A stretch of DNA of 64,000 nt, taken from Platanthera guangdongensis. Taxonomy: Eukaryota; Streptophyta; Magnoliopsida; Asparagales; Orchidaceae. Position 1 is the stretch's first letter. The number at the start of each line of letters is the position of its first letter. Location: NCBI GenBank assembly GCA_039583875.1, contig CM077155.1:10643046-10707045 (forward strand), given 5' to 3'. The position numbers and the translations under genes are program-made. The notes beneath the pieces were generated by a model. It was not told the DNA's origin. It saw only the letters and a program-made list of their open reading frames with translations, and searched no databases. Below are positions 18,655 through 28,661 of this stretch, piece by piece.

Positions 18655-20777
18655 ATGACCCAAAACAAAGATTAAGCAAGCATCAGACCTCCAGTGTTCA
18701 ATCTTAACAAGTTTGCCATCTGGAAGGCAAGAATAAGGTTATACATGAACTCTATTGATGAGGATATCTTTTTTGTTATCTTGACAGGTGTACATCCAGC
18801 ACCTGCAGCTTCTACCAGCACTTCTACCAACATGACTGCAGTGCCCCCTCCAGAAAACAATGATGCATACAAGAAAGCCAAAATGGCTGATGCAAAGGCA
18901 ATGAATATCTTGGCTGAGACAATGTCAGATGACATATTTCATAAGGTGGTTGAGTGCACCTCAGCCAAGGCCATTTGGGATTCCCTCAACCAAATGGTAG
19001 CTAGCTCAGCATATGAGAGAAAAGACAGGAGATCCAATCTCATAACCTTGTATGAGAACCTCAAAAAGGATGAGACAAAATCAGTGGCTGAGATGTACAA
19101 CAGGCTGAGTTCAATCATCAATGAGCTCAAAACCCTAGATAAGGACATCACCTTGACAGAGGTGAATGACAAGATATTGATGTGCTTCCCTACTTCTTGG
19201 GATTCCAGAATCTGGCCAATCAAAGAAGCTAGAAGCCTCAATGAGATATCAACTGAGTCTCTACTAGGCAAATTAAAATCCTATGAGCAGCTGATCAAAT
19301 CAAGAGAAGCAGCAGAACAGATGGCTACAACTCCAGTGAGAAAGGATCACAGCATAGCCTTCAAAGCATCTGAGGAAAATGAGTCATCAACTTCCAATGA
19401 AGAACTCATGAGACTCTTTGCCAAAAGGTTCTATAAGATGGCTAGAAAGGATTTCAGGAGGAAATCATCCAGACAGGATGATAAGCCCAAGTATGACAAG
19501 ACACCAACCAAGGAGGTTGTGTGCTTTGGGTGCAGAAAATCTGGACATTACATCTCAGAATGTCCAGAAAACCAGAAGAAGGACAAGAGCAAAGAAAGAG
19601 ACTCAAGAAGAAAACACAGCAGTAGACCCTCTTCCAGCAAGTATAAAAAGAAAGAAAAGGACTTTGTTGCTGAGACATGGAGTGACACTGAAGAAGAAAC
19701 ATCTTCCTCCAGTTCAAGTGAAGAAGAGGAAGAAGCAAGATCCAAGGAGGTCTTCCTAATGACAATTGATGCCTCCAGGAGCTGTTCTGGATCAGAAGAA
19801 GAATTAGAAGAAGAAGCAGCCTCATACTCAGAGGCAGATCAGGTTCTTTCTAATTTTGATTTTAATTCTGATTCATTCAAAATTGATTTCAAAGCCATGT
19901 GTTTAGATTTAATTAGCTCAGAAAAGAAAATAAAAAATCTTAGAGAAAGACTAGGAAGTCTTGAATCTGTCAACTCAAAAAACATTAAACTATAAGATCA
20001 ACTAACCTTAGCAAATGAACAGATAATTAAATTAAAATCTGAATTATGTGAGGCCAAACAACTTTGCAATCTCTTAATGGGAGAAGTCTCAAGCTGATGG
20101 ACATTACAAGCACAGTGAATGTCATATTAAATGGTAAGCTGGGCTTGGGTGCTTCATCAAATTTACCCCCCATAATTAAGAAAAATATACTTACAACCCC
20201 CATCAAGTTCATTTATGCCAAAGGAAAAGAAAAGTTAATAAACAAACTATTGTTTGTAAACAATCCCAAACCTATAGACAAGAGAAACAGAAATCAGAAA
20301 ACAGCAAATAAAAATAAAGTTCAGCAGCATTCGTTGAACTCAGATCGATGAAATGTGGCCAGTTCGTCGAACCCAGATCGACGAACGCTGAACGCAAACT
20401 TCAGTTATAACTATTTGTCTAACTGCGATCGAAGAACTGTGTATGGTTCGTCGAGCAGACGTCGACGAACTTGGGGCATAGAAAATGACTACTGTCTTTC
20501 TCTGAGCAGAGATCGACGATCTCATCCCTATTTGTCAAACTCTGGTCGACGAACTTACAACAATTCGTCGAACCCAGAAAGACCAAACCTAAATCATTTC
20601 TCTAACAGAAATTTTAAACCAACTAATAATACATTTAATCCAGTAGCTGATTGGGTAATCCCACCTAGGAGATATCACCCCTTAGGTTATAAATCTTAAC
20701 CTGCTTTATCAGTTATTTCCAACTTTACTTTTCAACAAAATAAAGAACCCAAGGTAACCTGGGTCAAGAACAATTGA
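18655..20777 (+). pseudogene. Element A gag, broken
   Basis: The ATG (18655) is followed by a stop at codon 7, where E has Tyr. The frame then runs from 18694: capsid-like region with KFAIWKARIRLYMNS, DDIFHKVVECTSAKAIWDSL and LNEISTESLLGKLKSYEQL, then zinc knuckle CFGCRKSGHYISEC (about 19522-19563), a Lys/Arg-rich and a Ser/Glu-rich acidic stretch, and a coiled-coil-like segment. A stop at 19993 and a frameshift near 20075 precede LMDITSTVN and the basic Asp-Arg-Arg repeats (20340-20580). It then ends IPPRRYHPLGYKS and PKVTWVKNN. Only one zinc knuckle is present. Gag would package element RNA. Confidence 0.88.
20326..20575 (+). repeat. TCGTCGA palindrome block inside A gag
   Basis: Units such as TTCGTCGAACCCAGATCGAC followed by GAAC recur with 30-60-nt spacing and encode SNPDRR, SNCDRR and SSRRRR motifs. 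It is the same DNA motif as in the A LTR and the A pol-ORF3 spacer. Confidence 0.85.
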
Positions 20778-20779
20778 AT

Positions 20780-20796
20780 TTTGTTTTTCTTTGTAG
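20780..20796 (+). promoter_or_regulatory. Splice-acceptor-like site before A pol
   Basis: TTTTGTTTTTCTTTGTAG followed by GT. A donor-like AAG/GTAACC lies 43 nt upstream at 20754. Counterparts exist in C, D and E. Confidence 0.45.
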
Positions 20797-23700
20797 GTAC
20801 GGGTGAAGAGCTGTCCAAGGGTGAGTCAAACTTGGTACTTGGATAGTGGTTGCTCCAAGCATATGACAGACAACAAGGCAAATTTATCCAATTACATGTC
20901 CAAGCTAGGACCAAAGGTGATTTTTGGAGATTCAAAAAGTGGCCAGTCAGAAGGATATGGAGCAGTGAAAATTGGAGCAGTTACTTTCAGGAAAGTAACA
21001 TATGTAAGAGGACTCAAACATAACTTTATATCCATAAGTCAATTATGTGATGAAGGTTATCAGGTACACTTTAACTCTACCTCTTACTCTATTATTAATA
21101 ATGAAAACCAAACTGTTTTAATTGGACTTAGACAAGACAATATATATCTAGTAGATTTTATTTCTGCCAAAACTGATGTTTGTTTACTTAATATCACTAG
21201 TAATCAAAATGAGTTATGGCATAAAATATTAGGCCATGTAAACCTTAAGAATATATCTAGGTTATCTAAAGACAACCTTGTTAGAGGTTTACCTTCTGAC
21301 CCCTACAAGAAGGAAAGCCTATGCAGGGCTTGTCAATTAGGCAAGCAAACCAAAACTAGCTTTAAATCCATTAATAAAAGTGATTCACCTAGGATATTGT
21401 ATTTGCTTCATGTGAATCTATTTGGACCCATTGCAGTACAAAACCTAGGAGGGAAGTCTTATACTTTAGTGATTGTTGATGACTTCTCTAGATTCAGTTG
21501 GGTAGCCTTTCTGAGAGCTAAGTCAGATACATTCAAGGTTCCTACAGATTTTCTCAGGACCATACAGATTGAGTTCTCTACTCATGTTGCATTGATCAGA
21601 AGTGATCATGACACAGAGTTTGAGTCTCTTCTTATGCATGAGTTCTATGAGAAGGAAGGTATCAGGCAGTGCTTCTCAGCTCCTAGAACTGCCCAACAAA
21701 ATGGGGTTCTGAAAGGAAAAATAGGACACTCATTGAATCTACAGGTACATTATTAGCAGATGCTTACATGCCTCTATCTTTTTGGGCAGAAGCTGTAAAT
21801 ACTGCTAATTATGTCCTGAATAGAAGTCTTATACATAAGCTGAAAAATAAGACCCCCTATGAATTACTTAAAGGGAAGAAACCTAAAATCACATACTTTA
21901 AAATTTTTGGTTGCATCTGTTACATTCACACAAATAATAAGAGATACATTAGAAAGTTTGAGGCTAAGGCTGGAGAATGGATTTTTCTAGGATATTCCCA
22001 AGTAAGCAAGGCCTATAGGGTTTTTAATAAATCCACCCTTAAAATTGAAGAATCTGTTCATGTATCTTTTGATGAAGCTAACATGTCTTATAAGGAGAAA
22101 GAGATTTCTACCAATAGCTTTTTGCAGGTTCCACAACTGTGTGAGTCTATGGATGGACTAAACCTTACCCAAGAGGTATCAACCCATCCCACTCCACAGG
22201 TTGCTGTAGATAGTGAAGAAGAAATTCAAGTGGAAGTGGCTGAACTTCCCTCAACAGCTAGTACCATTCCCCAAGAGGAATTAATTACAGAAGCTGTTGC
22301 TCAACCAACTCCACCAACTAATCTTGTCACACTTAGAGATCACCCCAGATCTCAAGTGATTGGAGACATTTCAGCAGGTGTACAGACAAGGCATCAACTC
22401 AATCAAGACTTGATGCATGCATGTTTTCTCTCTCAAATTGAACCTCTCACCATCCATGAAGCAGAGCAAGATCCCCACTGCATCATTGCAATGCAAGAGG
22501 AACTAAATCAGTTTGAGAGATGTAGAGTTTGGGATTTAGTTCCAAGATCCCATAACTACCCAGTTATTGGAACTAAATGGGTCTACAGGAACAAGTTGGA
22601 TGGTCAAAACAACATTGTGAGAAACAAGGCTAGGCTTGTTGCTCAAGGCTACAGGCAAGAGGAAGGAATTGATTATGACCAAACCTTTGCCCCCTGTTGC
22701 AAGGTTAGAGGCCATAAGAATATTCCTTGCCTATGCAGCTCACAAGAGATTCAAAGTCTACCAAATGGATGTCAAGAGTACATTTCTGAATGGAGTGCTT
22801 CAAGAAGAAGTTTATGTAGAACAACCTCCATGTTTTATCTCTCCAACTCAACCCTCTTTTGTATTTAAATTGCATAAAGCTCTCTATGGTTTAAAGCAAG
22901 CTCCAAGAGCTTGGTATGAGACCTTAGCAAGCTTTCTTTTAGAGCATAAATTTACAAGAGGAAACATAGATAAAACTCTTTTCACTAGACATCATAAGAA
23001 CCAAATTTTGTTAGCACAAATATATGTGGATGACATCATTTTTGGTTCTACTGATCCCAAATTGTGCAAGAGGTTTGCTGACCTCATGCATTCTAAATTT
23101 GAGATGAGTAGCATGGGTGAGCTTTCCTACTTCCTTGGTCTCCAAGTGAAGCAGCTCCCTGATGGTATCTTCCTCTCCCAAGCTAAGTATGCTAAAGAGC
23201 TTATCAAGAAATTTGGGATGGGTGATGCTTCAGGAATGAAAACACCTATGGCTACAAATGCTGTTGTGGATTCTGATGCAGCAGGGAAACCTGTAGTTCA
23301 GAGACATTATAGGGCAATTGTTGGATCCCCATTATACCTAACAGCTAGCAGACCTGATATAATGTTTGTCACATGCCTTTGTGCTAGGTTCCAAGTGAAC
23401 CCTAAAGAATCTCACCTTATTTTCCTAAAAAAAATTTTGAGATATATAAAGAGTTGTTCTAATCTAGGACTTTGGTATCCTGCAGACTCAGAATTTGAGT
23501 TAACTGGATACTCAGATGCTGACTATGCTGGATGTAGAGTGGACAGGAAGAGAACCTCTGGAACTTGCCAGTTCCTGGGTATGAGACTTGTCTCCTGATT
23601 TTGTTAAAAGCAGACATCTGTGTCTACATCAACCGCAGAAGCAGAATACATGGCTGCTGGCAGTTGCGGTTCACAAATGCTATAGATACAAAACCAACTC

Positions 23701-23976
23701 CTAGACTGTGGTGTCAACTTAAATAATTTAACATTATTTTGTGATAATACTAGTATTATTGTTATAGCACAGAATCCAGTTCATCATTCTAGGACTAAAC
23801 ATATTGAAATAAGACATCATTTCATTAGAGATAATGTAGACAAAAAGAAAATTAACTTAATCCATATTCCTACTGATCTACAGAGAGCAGACATTTTCAC
23901 CAAGCCCTTGGATGAGAAAACTCATCTGTTCTTTATAAATCAACTGGGAATGATCAATGGAGAAGAGTTAAATTAG
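20797..23976 (+). pseudogene. Element A pol (PR-INT-RT-RH), frameshifted
   Basis: Protease WYLDSGCSKHMTDNK (about 20835), pre-integrase LWHKILGHVNLKNISR (about 21214), integrase core from HVNLFGP (21409), where the first catalytic Asp is Asn (21415-21417), through RSDHDTEF. A 1-nt loss near 21712 shifts the frame in the GVAERK motif, restored in another frame from 21768. RT starts KWVYRNKLDG (about 22579), has an extra C near 22692, and continues with [27 protein letters not shown] and [10 protein letters not shown] (about 23020). RNase H has [19 protein letters not shown] and HIEIRHHFIRDN and ends GEELN, TAG at 23974. Stops near 23596 and 23606 add further damage. Confidence 0.92.
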
Positions 23977-23987
23977 TTTCTGTCTGC

Positions 23988-24235
23988 ATTCGATGAATAT
24001 TCCAAAGTTCGTCGAACGAAGTTCGACGAATTAGGGAAAGTTTGAGAGATTCTCGTCGAACGGAGATCGACGAATTCTCTGTGTGGAAACAATTTTCGTC
24101 GACCGAAGATCGACGAACTTTGCTTCAGAAGACGTTTCTTCGAACGGAGTTCGACGAACTGTTTTCGATTCTTCTGGATGAGATCGATGAATTATTTGTC
24201 TATAATTTATTTCTTCGAGCTCAGTTCGAAGAATT
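23988..24235 (+). repeat. TCGTCGA palindrome block in A pol-ORF3 spacer
   Basis: Includes a perfect unit TTCGTCGAAC, 3-nt loop, GTTCGACGAA (24008-24030), then four to five further units with slightly different arms. It fills most of the 400-nt gap between pol and ORF3. Confidence 0.88.
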
Positions 24236-24351
24236 GCTTCTTTTTCATGGAACGGAGATTGTCGATTCATATTCTGAAAATCTTATATCTAGGTTTTCTT
24301 CGACCTCCGTCCCGCGCTTTCAGTTCCTGTGCTCTTGATCATCATTTTTCT

Positions 24352-24368
24352 CGGTGTTTTTCTTGCAG
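24352..24368 (+). promoter_or_regulatory. Splice-acceptor-like site before A ORF3
   Basis: GTGTTTTTCTTGCAG followed by GT, 7 nt before the ORF3 ATG. The same arrangement occurs in D and E. Confidence 0.5.
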
Positions 24369-24375
24369 GTCATCA

Positions 24376-24948
24376 ATGGCGATTCCCGCAGGAGCTTTGG
24401 CGGCAATGAAATTTGATAATGGTTTTGATATGGACTTCGATTCTTTCCAACATTCTGACCACACCTTTCTTTATATCTTGGAACTGCTAGAAGAACTTAA
24501 TCTAAAGGACTTTATGACCCGAAGGATTAAACTGCACTCAACCGAAATCAGAGAATGGGTATATACATTGTCTGTTACTGAGGAAGATGTGATGACATGC
24601 AATATCGGGAGTACTGCTGTTCCGTTATCTCCCGCAATTCTTTCTGAGATTTTTGGATTAGTAAATGGAGAAGATGACATGGAAATGGACTCTAAAGAAT
24701 TTGGTGACATGATGAAGTTAATGGGTTTTTCAGGAAGCAAACCTAATAAGTTGTTGAAGAAACAACTGTCCGCCGCCTACCAGTTCCTGGCGGACATTGT
24801 CGGAAAAGTGCTGATGGCCAAGCACTCTGCACATGACTACATCACCCGCTACCAATTCCTGGTTATGTGGCCGTGTTGAACAAGAGCCATGTCAACTGGG
24901 GAAGAATTTTCTTTGAGTTGATAAAGAAAAAGAACAGCAAGAAGGAAG
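24376..24948 (+). pseudogene. Element A ORF3, N-terminal part (interrupted by E)
   Basis: The start MAIPAGALAAMKFDNGFDMD is nearly identical to D. The core LADIVGKVLMAKHSAHDYIT with YQFLVM (about 24790-24866) resembles the 'putative plant transposon protein' domain family. A small indel near 24866 shifts the frame to a stop at 24877. The other frame continues LNKSHVNWGRIFFELIKKK to the E insertion and rejoins at 37084 as VYFGRILG. No signal peptide or membrane helix. Position between pol and PPT is that of the Sirevirus third ORF. Confidence 0.82.
24944..24948 (+). other. Target-site duplication GGAAG (left) of element E
   Basis: Exact match to 37079-37083; lies in the Lys-Lys-Glu codons of A ORF3. 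Confidence 0.92.
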
Positions 24949-26452
24949 TGTTGGAACACCATATTACTAATTTGCGTCAGGATCACTATGTCTCTAGGAA
25001 CAAATGCTTGACCTCCTGTATAGCTCAATAGGTCAATTAGAATTGAGTCTAAGGGTTAGAAGTCTAGATTTGGAAGCTGCCCTGAAGACCAGGATTTTCT
25101 ATTTTGGAGACTAAGTCATATCGTCGAGCTCAGCACGACGATTCGTCGAACTCCGATCGACGATCGTCTAGCTTAACTTCATCAGATCGTCGAACTCCAT
25201 TCGACGATCGCTGAGCTCAACTTCACCATATCGTCGAACTCCATTCGACGATCGGTGAGCTCAGTTCGACGATCTTGACTCAGCTTTGGATCTTTATCTC
25301 TGAGCTCAGTTCGACGATCTTTGAGCTCAGATCGACGATATTTTGCTGCTGTATATTTCCAGATCGCTGAGCTCAGTTCGACGATAGCAGAGCTCAGTTC
25401 AACGATTTCAGATAACTTCAAGGATGTTTCTATATTCAAATTCAAATCAGTTAAGACATTATTCTGCAATTAATTCAGAGATTTCCTAGCCATTTTCATT
25501 CATTTCTGGACCAAGTTTCAAGGAACATTTCTGTGGACTTTCCTCCAGAAGAGATTTTGCAATTAAGGATGCAATTAATGCAGATCAACGGCTATTCTTC
25601 TCAGAGAATGTTTTTGTTCAGTACCAGAGAATAAAAGAGAGAATTCTTTTTTGAATTACCAAGAGAGATACACAGACACACAGACAGACATCAATAATCT
25701 TCAACAAAATCTTCTGTCTCAAAGAATTCTCAAGAACACTCATCCAAGGAGATCAATCTTTTCAGAAATCTTCAGATCTCTTTAGTTTCAAAGTGTTCAA
25801 GGCCAACATATTTCAAGACTCCAGACATTCAACATTTCAGCTATTGCTGAAATCATCTATTGCTGGAGTTCAATCTTTGAAGGCCTATCACCCTCAGCAA
25901 AGCTTTTCTTCCTAAAGATCTCAAGGATTCAGGGGGATCTTTGACATCAACAATTCACATAGTCTTCTCAGTTGTTTGAGAAAGAGAAGACTTCCATCAC
26001 TCTCTCACCCCCTCTCTGTAAAGGGTTTCTCAAACTCCCTTCAAAAGTTTGAGCTTGGTTTTTGAGCACCTTGTCAAAAGCTCATTGGTGGCAAGACACC
26101 TGATCAAAAAATCTGATTTGGTTTTTGAGCACCTTATCAAAAGCTCATTGGTGCCCAGGACACCTGATCAACTCATCCTGCGTGGATTCCTACCTAGGGT
26201 GGTAGAAGAGTGGATGTACCCAAGTTTAGGGGAACCACTATATTTCCTTGTGTCCTATGGTTTTGCTTGTTTTTATTTTTTTTTCTGGCCTTGATTTTTC
26301 TGTGATTAGCTTTTCATTAACTTAGTTTTGTGATTAGATTTATTACTGCTTCCCTGCTCACTCTTATTACAACAATTGTTGTAAAAAGTTTCAAAGCACC
26401 ATATACTCTATTCACCCCCCTCTAGAGTATATCAGATCTAGCTGCACTTTCA
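24949..26452 (+). repeat. 5' LTR of element E
   Basis: Contains about ten palindromic units (25119-25412) of two kinds: TCGTCGAACTCCATTCGACG and GAGCTCAGTTCGACGATC. Confidence 0.95.
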
Positions 26453-26470
26453 ATTGGTATCAAAGCGAGG
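26453..26470 (+). promoter_or_regulatory. Primer-binding site of element E
   Basis: ATTGGTATCAAAGCGAGG next to the LTR. Confidence 0.88.
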
Positions 26471-26584
26471 TTGGTTAAACATACCATACCTGATTGGTTG
26501 TACAGACTAACACCTGAACCCAAAGATCCCAAGTTAGATCTGTTTTCTTTTGTACTTTATCATTAGATTTTGTTTTCACAAATC

Positions 26585-28660
26585 ATGGCCCAAAACAAAG
26601 ATTATTCTAGCACCAGACCTCTAGTGTGCAATCTATCCAAGTTTGCACTTTGGAAAGCAAGGATCAGACTATACATGAATTCTATTGACGAAGATATTTT
26701 TAACTCTGTTTTGACAGTGTGTCCAAGACCCCCAGAGAATACAAGTACAAATGCTGTTCCACCTCCATCAGGAACATATGCTGATATCAAGAGATGGAAG
26801 GTAGCTGATGCCAAGGCTATGAACATCTTGGCCCAGACAATGTCTGACGACATATTTCAAAAAGTGGCTGAATGCAATTCAGCTAAGGAAATTTGGGAGA
26901 AACTTTCTGAAATAGTCTCAGGCTCAGCTGATGAGAGAAAGGATAGGAGATCCCATCTCATCTCTCAATATGAGAATTTCAAAAAGGGAGAAACTGAGTC
27001 AGTGGGAGACATGTACAACAGGCTAAGTCTAATTGTCAGTGAACTCAGAACATTGGATAAAGAGATCTCACTAACTGAACTCAATGACAAGATTCTAATG
27101 TGCTTCCCTAGCACTTGGGATTCAAGAATCTGGCCAATTAAGGATGCCAGAAGTCTGAATGAGATCACTACTGAAGCTTTATTGGGTAAGCTCAAATCTT
27201 ATGAGCTACTCATCAAAAATAGAGAAGAAGAACAGAAGGCTGCCTCACCAGCCACAAGAAAAGAGAAGACCATAGCCTTCAAGGCAATTGAAGATCTGCC
27301 TGAAGACAAAGCCACAGGCAATGATGAACTACTCAGTCTGTTGGCCAAAAGATTTTACAAAATGGCCAGAAAGGACTTCAGAAGGAGATCATACAAGGAG
27401 CAGGATAAGCCAAGGTATGATAAGTCCATTAATAATAATAAAGACATTATTTGCTTTGGTTGCAGGAAACCAGGGCACATAGTTCCTGATTGTCCAGAAA
27501 ACAAAAACAAGGACAGAAGGGACAGGAAAGAAAGAAGAAAGGAGAGAGACTCCAAGAGGAATGACAATGACAAACCCTCATCAAGCAAAAACAAACATAC
27601 AAGAAAGGGGTTTGTTGCTGAATCCTGGAGTGAGACTGAAGAATAGTCAGAAGCATCATCCAGCTCCAGTGATGATGAAGATGATGCAGAAGAAAAAGAG
27701 TTCTGCATGATGGCAATCAATGCCTCACAGCACAATTCAGAAGAAGAAGAGTCAGAGTCAGATTCAGAGACTCAACCTGAAGAAGGTCAGGTAATCAGTT
27801 CTTTTGATTTTAATTCAGAGGATTTTAAATCTGAATTTAAAGCATTGTGTTTGGACCTGCTAAAGTCTGAGAAAGAGATCATCTCTCTCAGAAATTATTT
27901 ATCTGAACACAATACTTTAAAGTCAGAAAACCTCAAACTCTCTCAGGAGTTGGAGTGCTCTAAGGAACAGATAGCTTCACTGAAAAGTGAGCTATCTGAG
28001 GCCAAGAAGCTTGAAGAATCCCTTAATGGGAGAAGCATCAAGCTGATGGACATCACAAGCACAGTGAACTCCAGATTCAATAGTACACTGGGCTTGGGTG
28101 CTTCATCCAGCCAACCCATAGTTCTAACAACTCCAATCAAATTCATCTCTGACAAAGGAAAGGGAGTTGTAGAGGTTTCTAGGAAAAATTCTGATCTGCC
28201 CCAGAAAACTAAGTCCCAGCAGAAATTGTCGAATGGAGCTCGACGATCGCCAAACGGAGATCGACGATCGCCGAACGCAGATCGACGATCTCAGGCAAAA
28301 TCATCGAACGCAGATCGACGATCTCAGCCAAAGTCGTTGAACGCAGGTCGACGATCTCAAGTACCTGATCTCACCCATAGTCGACCGTCGAACGGAGCTC
28401 GACGATCTTACCCAAGATCGTCGAACGCAGCTCCAAGATCGTCGAACAGAGGTCAGAGCTCTGGAAAATTTTTCAAGGGCAAATCAAAAGTGAATCCTAA
28501 GGGTCCTTCATCCCAAATCTTCAACCCTTATACTGAATGGATTATACCTCCAAGGAGATATCATCCTGAAGGATATAAGAGTCAACCTGGGATGTCCTTT
28601 ATTTCAGAATTTAAAGGCTATCAACCTAGGCCCAAGGTAAACTGGGTCAAAAACAAATGA
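26585..28660 (+). pseudogene. Element E gag, one internal stop
   Basis: A 692-codon frame starting MAQNKDYSSTRP with a single TAG at 27644-27646. Capsid-like region: KFALWKARIRLYMNSIDEDI, DDIFQKVAECNSAKEIWEKL, LGKLKSYELL (about 26636-27215). Zinc knuckle CFGCRKPGHIVPDC (about 27451-27492), Lys/Arg-rich then acidic segments, a coiled-coil-like segment (about 27850-28020), LMDITSTVN, then six to eight basic repeats of the type SNADRRSQ (28226-28452). The end is IPPRRYHPEGYKS and PKVNWVKNK. The basic repeats occupy the place where C has its second zinc knuckle. They are encoded by the same palindrome that fills the LTR. Confidence 0.92.
28226..28452 (+). repeat. TCGTCGA palindrome block coding for Asp-Arg-Arg repeats in E gag
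   Basis: Units such as TCGAACGCAGATCGACGATC at 20-36-nt spacing, all in one reading frame, giving N-G-D-R-R-S, N-A-D-R-R-S, N-A-G-R-R-S and N-G-A-R-R-S. Spacing in multiples of three is kept. Confidence 0.9.
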
Positions 28661-28661
28661 A

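Noticed and set aside
24376..24948. ORF3 as a retroviral-type envelope
   Set aside because: No signal peptide, transmembrane segment or fusion-peptide-like stretch in A, D or E; composition is charged and disordered.
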